NCBI RefSeq assembly: GCF_010882125.1
Contig: NZ_JAAGVZ010000007.1
Coordinates: 160,441-224,440, forward strand
Length of the DNA stretch: 64,000 nt
From: Peribacillus alkalitolerans
GTDB taxonomy: Bacteria > Bacillota > Bacilli > Bacillales > DSM-1321
Direction of reading: 5' to 3'
The translations under genes were made by a program, and so were the position numbers. Shown in pieces: positions 26,736 through 36,084 of this stretch (the first letter of the stretch is position 1; the number at the start of each line of letters is the position of its first letter). The notes beneath the pieces are model-generated. The model had not been told where the DNA came from. It saw nothing but the letters and a program-made list of their open reading frames with translations, and did not search any database.

Positions 26736-27895
26736 AGGTGAAAAAATTCGTTGCTCCTTCTATGGGTGAAGCTATGAAGCTTGTCCGTTCTGAATTGGGG
26801 AATGAAGCAGTCATCCTCAATTCTAAAGTAGTGTACTCTGGCGGTTTCCTTGGTTTATTTAAGAAAAGAAGTATTGAGGTTATAGCAGGAGTTGACTCTA
26901 AACAACAAGAACAACAAGTGCCTAAAATAAAAGAAAAAACAAAGAAAATTAGTTTGGATATAGAAAAGAGTCAATTGCCTACGAAGGAACCTGTTGGTAT
27001 CATGAATCATTCCTTTGAGCCCCAAGGAGATATTTTGAAGGAAATTAATGAATTAAAACAGATTGTAAATCAATTAAATCAGAAATCCAACCAAACGATT
27101 TACCCAGAGATTCTTGAACAAATCAATGTAATTTTAAATGAACAAGAAATATCTGATCAGCATAGGGTGCAATTGATGGAAGAACTATTAGCGGAGTGGT
27201 CTTCCTCGAAAGAAGAATGGACTATAGATTCTGCCAAGGAAAAAGCAATGCGCAATATGTTGGGGAAATTGCAATCGATCATGACTGATCAACCATTGTT
27301 TAAAAAGAAATTTATCAATGTTGTAGGACCAACAGGTGTTGGCAAAACTACTACATTAGCCAAATTGGCAGCCGAACAAGTATTGAAGCACCAAAAGAAG
27401 GTTGCATTCATTACTACTGACACTTATAGAATTGCAGCCATTGATCAGTTACAAACCTATGCGAAAATATTAAATGTTCCTATAGAAATTGCCTATAATC
27501 TTGAGGATTTCCAGAAGGCTGCCCAGCGATTCAGTCATTATGACTTAGTGTTTATCGATACAGCAGGTAGGAATTTCAGGAATCAAGAATATGTGAGAGA
27601 TCTAATGAAAATCATTGATTTCGAGAACGATATGGAAACATATTTAGTCCTTTCATTGACTTCCAAGCAAAAGGATATGGAGGACATCTATCATCAGTTT
27701 TCATTGATCCCAATCCACCAAGTCATCTTCACTAAAATGGATGAGACTCATTCTTTTGGATCAATATATAATATGATTTTGAATTTCCAATTCACGACAG
27801 CCTATATTACAAATGGACAAAATGTTCCAGAAGATATAGTAAAAGCTCAGCCAGAATCCATTTTGAACATCATTTTTGGAGCCGAAAACATATGA
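26732..27895 (+). CDS. flhF: Flagellar SRP-type GTPase FlhF
   Basis: FlhF sets flagellar position and number with FlhG. The 387 residues have a basic N-terminal B domain and a linker rich in Lys and Gln. The SRP-family NG GTPase shows G1 [15 protein letters not shown] near 200, the DTYRIAAIDQLQTYAKIL block, and DTAGR (G3) near 276. TKMDE forms G4. The start overlaps the flhA stop (ATGA). Confidence 0.95.
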   Translation: MKVKKFVAPSMGEAMKLVRSELGNEAVILNSKVVYSGGFLGLFKKRSIEVIAGVDSKQQEQQVPKIKEKTKKISLDIEKSQLPTKEPVGIMNHSFEPQGDILKEINELKQIVNQLNQKSNQTIYPEILEQINVILNEQEISDQHRVQLMEELLAEWSSSKEEWTIDSAKEKAMRNMLGKLQSIMTDQPLFKKKFINVVGPTGVGKTTTLAKLAAEQVLKHQKKVAFITTDTYRIAAIDQLQTYAKILNVPIEIAYNLEDFQKAAQRFSHYDLVFIDTAGRNFRNQEYVRDLMKIIDFENDMETYLVLSLTSKQKDMEDIYHQFSLIPIHQVIFTKMDETHSFGSIYNMILNFQFTTAYITNGQNVPEDIVKAQPESILNIIFGAENI

Positions 27896-28761
27896 GAGAT
27901 CAAGCAGAGGGATTACGGAATCGTGTTCGAAATGGGAACTCTGAAAAGAAAATTGCGAAATCCATTGCTGTAATTAGCGGAAAAGGTGGAGTCGGTAAGT
28001 CGAATTTCTCATTAAACTTCTCAATATCATTGTCCCAATTAGGATACCGTGTCCTTCTCTTTGATATGGATATTGGAATGGGAAATATAGATATTCTGTT
28101 AGGCAATTCCTCCGAGAAGAATATTACAGATTTTTTTAGTAAAAACCTATCCCTTCAAGAAGTAATATCGGAAGGTCCAGAGAACATTTCTATCATTAGT
28201 GGTGGTACTGGACTGTCATATGTATTTTCAATGGATGAGGCTCAATTTGTTCGATTTAGTCAACAATTACAATCAGTCCTAGAACAATATGAATATGTGA
28301 TTTTTGATATGGGAGCGGGTATATCTAGGGAGTCTTCACAATTTGTACAATGCGTAGATGAAATCGTTACTATCACTACCCCAGAGCCTACATCGGTGAT
28401 GGATGCTTATTCCATTTTAAAATACCTTCATACTCATATTAACGAAACCCCTATTTATTTGATTTGTAATAGGGCACATGATGAAAAAGAAGGAAAAGAT
28501 ACTATTTCCAGATTACAGAATGCTATCAAGAAATTCTTAAATACGGAGATTCATCCACTTGGTTACCTTCCTGATGATAGGACTGTATCAAAAGCGGTAT
28601 CAAGGCAAGTGCCCTTTACTATGATGCAGCCAAATTCTGATATATCCATTGGTATTAAGAATATGGCCGATCGATATTCTAGAAATGCATGGAATGAGTC
28701 AATAAAGTTTAGGAAGAATAATTTTTTAGGAAGATTAACACATTTTTTCGCTGGAAAGTAG
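27892..28761 (+). CDS. flhG: Flagellar number regulator FlhG (YlxH), MinD-like ATPase
   Basis: FlhG is a ParA/MinD ATPase that stimulates FlhF and controls basal-body spacing. The deviant Walker A motif SGKGGVGKSNFSLNFS lies near residue 25-40, followed by LLFDMDIGMGNIDILLG. The N-terminal RDQAEGLRN matches the FlhF-activating peptide. At 289 residues it has the expected length. The ATGA overlap couples it to flhF. The C-terminus ends in an amphipathic, basic segment that could bind membrane, as in MinD. Confidence 0.94.
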   Translation: MRDQAEGLRNRVRNGNSEKKIAKSIAVISGKGGVGKSNFSLNFSISLSQLGYRVLLFDMDIGMGNIDILLGNSSEKNITDFFSKNLSLQEVISEGPENISIISGGTGLSYVFSMDEAQFVRFSQQLQSVLEQYEYVIFDMGAGISRESSQFVQCVDEIVTITTPEPTSVMDAYSILKYLHTHINETPIYLICNRAHDEKEGKDTISRLQNAIKKFLNTEIHPLGYLPDDRTVSKAVSRQVPFTMMQPNSDISIGIKNMADRYSRNAWNESIKFRKNNFLGRLTHFFAGK

Positions 28762-28771
28762 GGATTTGACT

Positions 28772-29860
28772 ATGAAAAAAATTAAAATTTTAATAGTGGA
28801 AGATTCTGCTTTCATGAGAAAACTGATTACAGATTTCCTAAAAGAGGAAGCTAGAATTGAAGTAATAGGAACTGCGAGAAATGGTGAAGATGCGATTACA
28901 AAAATTAAGCAGCTTAAGCCAGATGTAGTCACAATGGATGTTGAAATGCCGATTATGAACGGGTTAGAAGCATTAAAAAAAATCATGGATGAAAGTCCAA
29001 CTCCAGTAATCATGTTATCTAGTACCACCGCAAAAGGTGCAGAGAATACTTTAGTGGCCATGCAAAATGGTGCATTTGATTTTATTGCTAAACCATCTGG
29101 TGCTATTTCACTAGATTTACACAAAATTAAAGAAGAACTCATTCAAAAAGTGTTGCAAGCTAGTGAAGCCAACCTATCTAGATTACAAAAAAACGCAAAT
29201 AATACAAAAACAACACTGCCAGAAACTAAAGATTATAGTAGAATAGAACTAAAGAGGAACATATTTGTTAAAAAAGCGTGGGTTACAACTTCTAAAAAAG
29301 TTGTTTGTATAGGTACATCTACCGGTGGTCCTAGGGCACTTCAGTATGTTCTAACAAACTTACCGAAGGACATAAATGCACCTATATTTGTCGTCCAGCA
29401 TATGCCTCCAGGTTTTACAAAATCCTTGGCTACAAGGTTAGATTCACTTTCACACATAAAAGTTAAGGAAGCAGAGGATGGAGAAATCGTTCAAAATGGA
29501 ACGGCTTATATAGCTCCAGGGGGTTTTCATTTAAAAGTAAGGGAAATCGGGAAAAGTCTAGCCATTCAACTTGATCAATCAGCTCAAAGAAACGGTCATC
29601 GTCCCTCTGTAGATGTTATGTTTGAGTCTATTAGTCTATTATCCGACTATTCAGCCATTGCAGTTGTCATGACTGGGATGGGTGTCGATGGTTCTCGGGG
29701 ATTAATAGATTTGAAGAATAATATGAATGCCAAATCTATTGCAGAGTCGCAAGAAAGTTCGATTGTTTTTGGGATGCCAAAAGCAGCAATAGCTACAAAT
29801 CTTGTTGATGAAATAGAACATGTTGAAAGCATTGCAGATTGTATTGTGAAATATTGTTAA
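28772..29860 (+). CDS. cheB: Chemotaxis methylesterase CheB
   Basis: CheB removes methyl groups from chemoreceptor glutamates and deamidates glutamines. The 362 residues have an N-terminal receiver domain with Asp56 in VTMDVEMPIMNG and KPSG. A variable linker follows, then the esterase domain with the catalytic triad Ser in GTSTGGPRAL, His in QHMPPGFT and Asp in MTGMGVDGS. I prefer ATG 28772 after AGTAGGGA over TTG 28766. Confidence 0.95.
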   Translation: MKKIKILIVEDSAFMRKLITDFLKEEARIEVIGTARNGEDAITKIKQLKPDVVTMDVEMPIMNGLEALKKIMDESPTPVIMLSSTTAKGAENTLVAMQNGAFDFIAKPSGAISLDLHKIKEELIQKVLQASEANLSRLQKNANNTKTTLPETKDYSRIELKRNIFVKKAWVTTSKKVVCIGTSTGGPRALQYVLTNLPKDINAPIFVVQHMPPGFTKSLATRLDSLSHIKVKEAEDGEIVQNGTAYIAPGGFHLKVREIGKSLAIQLDQSAQRNGHRPSVDVMFESISLLSDYSAIAVVMTGMGVDGSRGLIDLKNNMNAKSIAESQESSIVFGMPKAAIATNLVDEIEHVESIADCIVKYC

Positions 29861-29883
29861 ATCTTGAGAGGTGTGAAAATGTT

Positions 29884-31941
29884 ATGGATATGAATCAGTA
29901 CTTGGAAGTCTTTATTGAAGAAAGTAAAGAACACCTTCAAACATGTAATGAGCAGCTATTAGAGCTTGAAAAAAACCCTGAAAGTCTTACCATCGTGAAT
30001 GAGATATTTCGATCTGCACACACTCTTAAGGGCATGTCTGCCACTATGGGATATGAAGATTTAGCGCATTTGACACACATGATGGAAAATGTACTTGATG
30101 GAATTAGAAATCATAAAATTAAAGTCAATTCACAAATATTAGACGTTGTATTCGAAGCAACAGACCACTTAGAAGAAATGGTAATGTCCATTGCATCTGG
30201 TGGGGATGGAAAACGTAATGTAACTGAAACAGTTGAAAAACTTAGAATGATTGAAAATGGAGAATCTCCCTTAAAGGCCGTCTCGTCACAAGCGCAAGTT
30301 TCCGCAACAGCTGAGGCCATAGATCATCAAAATGCAGTTAAAAGTGTTTATGACGAATTTGAATTAACTGTAATCGAACAATCAAAGGAACAAGGTTATG
30401 ATAGTTACGAAATAACTGTAAAACTTCGTGAAGATTGTCTATTAAAAGCTGCCCGTGTATTTATGGTATTTGAAGTCCTTGAAAAAATCGGTGAAGTGAT
30501 TAAATCTAATCCTTCTACTGACCAATTAGAGGAAGAGCAATTTGATTCGGAATTTACAGTTACTATTGTATCAAAAGAAACTGCTAGTGATATTCAGAAA
30601 AAAGTGATGAAAGTTTCTGAAGTACAAGAAGTAGTAGTTCGATTATTACAATTAGAAGAATTGAAAAATACAATACATACAGAGCAAGAGGCTATCTCTC
30701 AAATAAACATACAAACACAGGAAACAGCTGTTTCTGTAAATCAAGCAGAAGTCCCTTCGGAAAAATCTAATAATACGAAAAATAACCAAATTTCAAATAA
30801 AACGATTCGTGTCAACATTGAACGTTTAGATATTTTAATGAATTTATTTGAAGAACTCGTCATCGATCGTGGAAGACTTGAACAAATATCAAGAGAGTTA
30901 GATAATTCCGAGCTACACGAAACGGTAGAAAGGATGTCTAGAGTAACTGGTGATCTTCAAAATATCATTCTTAATATGAGGATGGTTCAAGTGGAAACGG
31001 TATTTAATCGATTCCCTCGAATGGTTCGACAGCTTGCCAGGGATTTAAACAAAAAAATTAATTTAGAAATCATTGGTGCCGAAACAGAGCTTGATCGAAC
31101 GGTCATAGATGAAATTGGAGACCCATTAGTACATCTACTTCGAAATGCTATCGATCATGGTGTCGAAATGCCTGAAGAAAGATTAAAAGCTGGAAAGAAT
31201 GATGAAGGAACAGTAATTTTAAAAGCATATCATAGCGGTAACCACGTATTCATAGAGATTGAAGACGATGGTTCAGGAATCAGTAGAGAACGTGTTCTCA
31301 AGAAAGCTATTTCAAAAGGTATTGTTTCGGAACAAGCAGCTTCTTCTATGACAGATAGACAAGTTTACGAACTTATTTTTGCTTCTGGTTTTTCAACAGC
31401 AGAAAAAATCTCTGATGTTTCTGGACGCGGGGTAGGATTGGATGTTGTTAAGAGTACCATTGAGTCATTGGGTGGTTCTGTATCTATCGATTCTAAGTTG
31501 GGTGAGGGTTCTGTATTCTCTATCCAACTTCCATTAACACTTTCCATTATCTCGGTTATGTTAGTTGAAATTCAAAAAGAGAAATTTGCAATCCCACTTT
31601 CATCAATTATTGAGACTGCCATTGTTCGAAAAAGTGAAGTGATGAATGCACATAATCAACAAGTCATTGATTTCCGTGGCAGGGTCGTACCTTTAATTGA
31701 CTTGAAGGAAACCTTTGAAGTACCAGTCTTTGATGATGGTGATGAGTTCTATTCAGTTGTAATAGTAAGAAAAGGCGACAAAATGGCCGGATTAATCGTA
31801 GATTCCTTTATTGGACAGCAAGAAATTGTCTTAAAGTCTCTTGGAAACTATTTAAATTCAGTCTTTGCAATTTCTGGAGCTACCATTTTGGGTGACGGCC
31901 AGGTCGCTTTAATCATAGATTGCAATGCATTGATTAAATAA
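29884..31941 (+). CDS. cheA: Chemotaxis sensor histidine kinase CheA
   Basis: CheA autophosphorylates in response to chemoreceptors and passes phosphate to CheY and CheB. ATG 29884 after GAGAGGTGTGAAA gives 685 residues beginning MDMNQYLEVFIEES. His46 in SAHTLKG is the P1 phosphorylation site. A P2 domain (about 165-265), a Gln-rich linker, the P3 dimer helices, the P4 ATPase (LRNAIDHGVE, DDGSGIS, GRGVGLDVV) and the CheW-like P5 domain follow. The upstream start at 29839 lies inside cheB and lacks an SD. Confidence 0.96.
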   Translation: MDMNQYLEVFIEESKEHLQTCNEQLLELEKNPESLTIVNEIFRSAHTLKGMSATMGYEDLAHLTHMMENVLDGIRNHKIKVNSQILDVVFEATDHLEEMVMSIASGGDGKRNVTETVEKLRMIENGESPLKAVSSQAQVSATAEAIDHQNAVKSVYDEFELTVIEQSKEQGYDSYEITVKLREDCLLKAARVFMVFEVLEKIGEVIKSNPSTDQLEEEQFDSEFTVTIVSKETASDIQKKVMKVSEVQEVVVRLLQLEELKNTIHTEQEAISQINIQTQETAVSVNQAEVPSEKSNNTKNNQISNKTIRVNIERLDILMNLFEELVIDRGRLEQISRELDNSELHETVERMSRVTGDLQNIILNMRMVQVETVFNRFPRMVRQLARDLNKKINLEIIGAETELDRTVIDEIGDPLVHLLRNAIDHGVEMPEERLKAGKNDEGTVILKAYHSGNHVFIEIEDDGSGISRERVLKKAISKGIVSEQAASSMTDRQVYELIFASGFSTAEKISDVSGRGVGLDVVKSTIESLGGSVSIDSKLGEGSVFSIQLPLTLSIISVMLVEIQKEKFAIPLSSIIETAIVRKSEVMNAHNQQVIDFRGRVVPLIDLKETFEVPVFDDGDEFYSVVIVRKGDKMAGLIVDSFIGQQEIVLKSLGNYLNSVFAISGATILGDGQVALIIDCNALIK

Positions 31942-31983
31942 AGCAGATCTCGAAAATCAGTAGGGGAAATGGGAGGCTAAATT

Positions 31984-32451
31984 ATGACTCAAACAGTTAC
32001 TGCTGAGAGTAAAGTTATTGTCTTTCAGCTTAATGGGAAGGAATATGCAATTCCTGTAAGCCAAGTTCGATCAATTGAAAAAGTTCAGTATATTACTAGA
32101 GTTCCTCGAACAATGAGATTCGTGAAAGGAGTAATAAACTTAAGAGGTTTAGTAACTCCAATTATCGATTTACGTTCAAGATTTGATATGGAGGAAGCAC
32201 CCTATTCAGAGTCCACTAGAATCATCATTGTATCATTGACTGATATGGATGTTGGATTAATAGTCGATGCTGCTAATGATGTCATCGATATTCCAATCAA
32301 TAATATTGAGCCTCAACCCGAAGTGGTAGGTATGGTTGAAGCAGATTTTATTAATGGTGTTGCAAAAATCGAAAAAAGATTATTGATATTAATCAATTTA
32401 GAGAAAGTTCTTCATCCCTTAGAGCAAACCAACGTTTGGGGAGATGAATAG
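31984..32451 (+). CDS. cheW: Chemotaxis coupling protein CheW
   Basis: CheW bridges chemoreceptors to CheA P5. The 155-residue protein is a single CheW domain with KVIVFQLNGKEYAIPVSQV at the start, the conserved GVINLRGLVTPIIDLR and a closing LINLEKVL. The ATG follows GGGAGGCTAAA. It overlaps cheC by eight bases. Confidence 0.95.
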   Translation: MTQTVTAESKVIVFQLNGKEYAIPVSQVRSIEKVQYITRVPRTMRFVKGVINLRGLVTPIIDLRSRFDMEEAPYSESTRIIIVSLTDMDVGLIVDAANDVIDIPINNIEPQPEVVGMVEADFINGVAKIEKRLLILINLEKVLHPLEQTNVWGDE

Positions 32452-33106
32452 TGAAATGCCTTCTTTCATTGAAAGAATCAATTCTATCCACTTAGATATA
32501 TTAAAAGAAGTTGGCAATATTGGGGCTGGACATGCTGCGACGGCCTTGTCAACTTTATTAAATAAGAAGGTCGACATGAAGGTTCCAGATGTAAGAATTG
32601 TTTCATTTGATGAAATGATGGAACTTGCTGGAGGGCCAGAAAATATTGTCGCTTCCGTTTTTTTACGTATAGAGGGAGAAGCGCCTGGTAGTATGTTCTT
32701 TGTTTTGTCCTTAAATCAAGCCAAGCATTTTATTAAACTAATGACAGGCTTAGATTGTATAAATAATGATCAATCAACCTATCCAGAAATAGCTGCATCT
32801 GCACTTCAGGAGTTAGGCAATATTCTTTCTGGATCCTATCTCTCTTCATTGTCCGATTTTACAAAACTTAACCTATTTCCTTCAGTTCCCCAATTATCCT
32901 TTGACATGGTAGGGGCGGTAATCAGCTTTGGACTATTAGAGCTATCACAAGTCAGCGATTTTGCAATAGTAATAGACACTGCCATTTATGAAGAAGATGT
33001 CCGAAACGAATCTTTTGACGGCCACTTCTTCCTAATCCCTGATCCATCCTCATTTGAAACCATTTTTGCATCTTTGGGAGTCCCAATCGATGAATGCGAC
33101 AATTAG
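32444..33106 (+). CDS. cheC: CheY-phosphate phosphatase CheC
   Basis: CheC dephosphorylates CheY-phosphate and forms a complex with CheD that feeds back on receptor activity. The 220 residues keep both phosphatase motifs of the form E-x-x-N: one in [16 protein letters not shown], one in [16 protein letters not shown]. The start overlaps the end of cheW. ATG 32456, four codons later, is an alternative start. The 3' end overlaps cheD by 17 bases. Confidence 0.94.
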   Translation: MNSEMPSFIERINSIHLDILKEVGNIGAGHAATALSTLLNKKVDMKVPDVRIVSFDEMMELAGGPENIVASVFLRIEGEAPGSMFFVLSLNQAKHFIKLMTGLDCINNDQSTYPEIAASALQELGNILSGSYLSSLSDFTKLNLFPSVPQLSFDMVGAVISFGLLELSQVSDFAIVIDTAIYEEDVRNESFDGHFFLIPDPSSFETIFASLGVPIDECDN

Positions 33107-33587
33107 CGTTGTAAAAGTGGGGATTGCGGATATGAATATCGTAAAATCACCCCATTTAATTCGCACAGCGGGTCTTGGGTCTTGTGTCGGAGTAGTTATT
33201 TATGACTCTATAAAAGAGCTTGCTGGGATGGTACATGTTATGCTTCCAGACTCTTCGATGGGTAAGGAAGGTCAAATCAATATTGCGAAGTATGCGGATA
33301 CAGGGGTTAAAGAGTTAGTGAAAAGGCTTGTACTAGATGGTGCGAATTCATCTTCATTAAAGGCAAAAATCGCAGGTGGTGCTCAAATGTTTCAATTTAC
33401 CACTGGTAATGATTTGATGCGGATTGGTCCAAGAAACGTCGAAGCTGTAAAGGATACACTTAGAATTCTACGGATTCCCCTTATTTCAGAAGATGTAGGT
33501 GGAAATAATGGCAGAACGATAGAATTTGATCCACGGACTACTTTATTAAACATTAGGACTGTAAATAAAGGGATTGCTGAAATATAA
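33090..33587 (+). CDS. cheD: Chemoreceptor glutamine deamidase CheD
   Basis: CheD deamidates receptor glutamines and is sequestered by CheC. The 165-residue protein has the catalytic Cys in [12 protein letters not shown] and the His in [11 protein letters not shown]. The closing segment is [17 protein letters not shown] 33090 follows TTGGGAG inside cheC; an earlier frame start at 33054 would only add cheC-overlapping sequence. The stop overlaps the next gene as TAATG. Confidence 0.94.
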   Translation: MNATISVVKVGIADMNIVKSPHLIRTAGLGSCVGVVIYDSIKELAGMVHVMLPDSSMGKEGQINIAKYADTGVKELVKRLVLDGANSSSLKAKIAGGAQMFQFTTGNDLMRIGPRNVEAVKDTLRILRIPLISEDVGGNNGRTIEFDPRTTLLNIRTVNKGIAEI

Positions 33588-33913
33588 TGGCTGGGTCATT
33601 CATTTTGAATTTACTTTTTTCATTAATAGGGTTCCTACTTTATTTTTCTCTCTCTTACAGTAAATACTATCCTATTGAAACATTCATCCATTCATCGATT
33701 GTGGGTATAGTTTTTTTGTTAAGTGGTTATTTGGTGCGTTATCTTTTTGGTAAATCATTGCAAGCTAATTCAAAACTTCCAAATGAGACACCACAAGAGG
33801 GGCAATCCTATTCACCGGATGGAGCAACGACCAGCGAAAATGATCAACATCTATCTGATGATGATATTGAACAAGTTTCTAAATACATTAAAGATCTAAT
33901 CAATAATGAATAA
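33587..33913 (+). CDS. Unrecognised two-helix membrane protein after cheD
   Basis: I do not recognise this 108-residue protein. Its start is coupled to the cheD stop (TAATG), so translation by re-initiation is likely. It has two membrane helices (about 4-23 and 33-53) separated by a short loop. A polar linker rich in Pro, Glu, Ser and Asn and a short acidic C-terminal helix (LSDDDIEQVSKYIKDLINN) follow. B. subtilis has no gene here between cheD and sigD. The terminator at 33914 follows at once, making it the last gene of the fla/che operon. A motility or receptor-linked role is guessed from position only. Confidence 0.75.
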   Translation: MAGSFILNLLFSLIGFLLYFSLSYSKYYPIETFIHSSIVGIVFLLSGYLVRYLFGKSLQANSKLPNETPQEGQSYSPDGATTSENDQHLSDDDIEQVSKYIKDLINNE

Positions 33914-33951
33914 AGTCAGCCTAGTAAATTACTTAGCTGACTATTTTTTAT
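33914..33951 (+). terminator. Terminator separating fla/che from sigD
   Basis: AGTCAGC (33914-33920) pairs with GCTGACT (33936-33942), with an inner AGTA/TACT stem after a small internal loop. TATTTTTTATT follows. It begins directly after the stop codon of the two-helix protein and 200 bases before sigD. Confidence 0.7.
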
Positions 33952-34060
33952 TCTTTCAGTATATAGGTGTTTATACACAAGGCTTAATACTTATTTTTTA
34001 TGTAGATATGAAATTTTGTAACATCTTATCCAACCATTTATATTATTCAGAATCTTGATT

Positions 34061-34069
34061 TGATATAAT
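34061..34069 (+). promoter_or_regulatory. Extended -10 promoter for sigD
   Basis: TGATATAAT is a perfect TATAAT with an extended TGn element. No good -35 is present, which is usual for extended -10 promoters. It lies about 50 bases before the sigD start and after the terminator at 33914. Confidence 0.5.
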
Positions 34070-34117
34070 GAATCGTAGCAAGATTATATGTTTTTGGAAT
34101 TGTTAGGAGGAAAAAAA

Positions 34118-34882
34118 ATGTCTCAACTGGTGAATGGAGAAGAGCAGTTACAATGGAATAAGTGGATTGACTGCAGAGATTCTCAAGCAGGAGACATTTT
34201 AGTCAAGAAATACATGCCACTTGTTTCTTACCATGTACAAAGGATTTCGGTCAATCTACCCAAAAATGTGAGTCGTGATGAACTTAGAAGCCTGGGCATG
34301 ATGGGCCTTTTTGATGCTATAGAACGATTTGATCCAAATAGGGACTTGAAATTTGATACATATGCCTCTTTTAGAATAAGAGGTGCAATTATAGATGGGT
34401 TGCGTAAGGAAGATTGGCTACCTAGAAGTACTAGGGAAAAGGCTAAAAAAATAGAGGCTGCCATTGAACAATTAGAACAAAAATTAATGAGAAATGCGAC
34501 GGTGGATGAAATTGCTAATGCTACCGATTTATCAGAGGTAGAGATAATGGCAACCATGAATGAAAGCTTCTTTTCTAGTGTTTTATCAATAGATGATAAT
34601 CCCCAAGACATGGATGAAAAAGAAGGGGCTAGTTTTCATATCAAAGATGAAAAGGCAGTATTGCCTGAAGATTCGTTGATAAAAAATGAACTCTATGATG
34701 AATTGGCTAAGGTAATTGCAACTTTGAATAATAATGAACAGATGGTACTCCAATTATTTTATAAAGAAGAGCTTACACTCACTGAAATTGGGCAAGTTTT
34801 AAATTTATCAACTTCAAGGATTTCTCAAATTCATTCAAAGGCCCTTTTTAAAATAAAGAATATCATGAAAAAACATCTGTAA
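34118..34882 (+). CDS. sigD: RNA polymerase sigma factor SigD (motility)
   Basis: SigD directs transcription of flagellin, motor, receptor and autolysin genes. ATG 34118 follows TTAGGAGGAAA and gives 254 residues, the same as B. subtilis SigD. Region 2 contains RDLKFDTYASFRIRGAIIDG and LRKEDWLPRS. Region 4 has EELTLTEIGQVLNLSTSRIS, the helix-turn-helix for the -35 box. The upstream in-frame ATG 34088 comes before the SD. It appears to have its own promoter. Confidence 0.96.
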   Translation: MSQLVNGEEQLQWNKWIDCRDSQAGDILVKKYMPLVSYHVQRISVNLPKNVSRDELRSLGMMGLFDAIERFDPNRDLKFDTYASFRIRGAIIDGLRKEDWLPRSTREKAKKIEAAIEQLEQKLMRNATVDEIANATDLSEVEIMATMNESFFSSVLSIDDNPQDMDEKEGASFHIKDEKAVLPEDSLIKNELYDELAKVIATLNNNEQMVLQLFYKEELTLTEIGQVLNLSTSRISQIHSKALFKIKNIMKKHL

Positions 34883-35052
34883 TAGTGGAAAGGAAGAAGG
34901 TAGATAGGTAGCTTATTTCTCCTTATCTATTAAAGATTGGAATAGCATCAATGATTACATCTAAATTATGTCAGAAAAATTGGTTGCTTCGTAAACAGAT
35001 TTAGGAACAATGTATCCCAATACCGAATTTCATCTAAAAAGGAGTTCTTTAC

Positions 35053-35358
35053 TTGAGTCTAAAAGCATTAGAAATGCAAGTAGCTCTTCCAAGGACAATA
35101 GATGCTGGAAAGATACAACAACAATTGCAGCAAAGAGGGCAATTAGCTAACGATGAGGCAGCGTTGGCAGTTCAAAAGAATACAGAATGGAAGAAACATG
35201 CGGTCATAAAAAAAGAACCTACTAGTAATAACGAATTTAAAAAAGATGGTGAGCCACGACATAATGACTCCTACCAGGAAAAAAGAAAACCAAAGAAGAA
35301 TAGAACAAGAAATAAAAACCATCCAACTAAAGGAAATAGTATTGATTTTTTAGGATAG
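35053..35358 (+). CDS. Small basic protein of motility-operon ends (unnamed)
   Basis: This 101-residue protein starts at TTG 35053 after AAAAAGGAG. The first 45 residues are regular and helical (SLKALEMQVALPRTIDAGKIQQQ), while the rest is strongly basic and disordered, ending KGNSIDFLG. I recall similar short proteins beside flagellar genes in bacilli and clostridia with no assigned function. The invariant-looking ends suggest binding a partner with both termini. A link to motility is inferred from its place between sigD and the swrB-like gene. Confidence 0.7.
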   Translation: MSLKALEMQVALPRTIDAGKIQQQLQQRGQLANDEAALAVQKNTEWKKHAVIKKEPTSNNEFKKDGEPRHNDSYQEKRKPKKNRTRNKNHPTKGNSIDFLG

Positions 35359-35368
35359 AGGTTTATAT

Positions 35369-36016
35369 ATGATTTTTTTAATAACGATTAGTATATTGCT
35401 GAATTTAGTTTCAATATTTGCGATCATCATACTTTATCAACGACAGAATCGGTTAGTACAAGCTGAAAATAATCAACAGATGATGATTAGAGAGTTAGAG
35501 GATATATTGCAATCTTTTCTATTGGAAATGAAAGACGATAATGAAAGATTTATGTCCCAGTTTCAAAAAACCCCTAAAATGAAAAAGTCTTCTGTCTCTA
35601 CTAATTCTCCCAACCCATTTTTTGAGGAATCAAGGAACGAGAATATTTCTAACTTAACAGGTTTTGAAGACAATAGTCCACTTTCCAAAAAACAAAAACC
35701 CAATTTAGTCCTGAACAATTACAAAAAAAATAATAATCTAATTGATGACGACGGCATTGGATTCTCAGATAAGCTTTTCTCTCAAGAAGATAAAGTTGAA
35801 CTTAGCAATTCGCTCAAATCTTCCGAGAAAAAGAAAGTATCTCATTTCCAAGATTCCTTTAAAGAACAGTTATCTAAACATCATGTTATGAAAAGTCTAA
35901 CTATCCAGGAACAAATTGATGAGCTAATGGAAAAAGGCATGAGTATTGAACAAATTGCAAAGAAATTGAATAAAGGTAAAACGGAAATCGAATTATTATT
36001 AAAATTCAAGGGTTAA
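35369..36016 (+). CDS. swrB: SwrB-like (YlxL) motility membrane protein
   Basis: The 215-residue protein has an N-terminal membrane helix (about 2-23), a short coiled coil (24-60), a long low-complexity linker and a conserved C-terminal helix pair. The last part, IDELMEKGMSIEQIAKKLNKGKTEIELLLKF, resembles a helix-turn-helix. This layout and place match B. subtilis SwrB, which activates FliM-FliG-FliF basal-body maturation and SigD-dependent genes. The linker is about 45 residues longer than in B. subtilis. The symbol is given by synteny and layout, so with moderate certainty. Confidence 0.72.
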   Translation: MIFLITISILLNLVSIFAIIILYQRQNRLVQAENNQQMMIRELEDILQSFLLEMKDDNERFMSQFQKTPKMKKSSVSTNSPNPFFEESRNENISNLTGFEDNSPLSKKQKPNLVLNNYKKNNNLIDDDGIGFSDKLFSQEDKVELSNSLKSSEKKKVSHFQDSFKEQLSKHHVMKSLTIQEQIDELMEKGMSIEQIAKKLNKGKTEIELLLKFKG

Positions 36017-36030
36017 TTCTTAAGAAACTC

Positions 36031-36059
36031 TTGTATATCCATTTTTGTTATGCTATATT
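36031..36059 (+). promoter_or_regulatory. SigA promoter of rpsB
   Basis: TTGTAT (36031-36036) and TATATT (36054-36059) are spaced by exactly 17 bases. This predicts a leader of about 105 bases before rpsB. Confidence 0.65.
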
Positions 36060-36084
36060 ACTACATGGTGTTATTACACACGTT

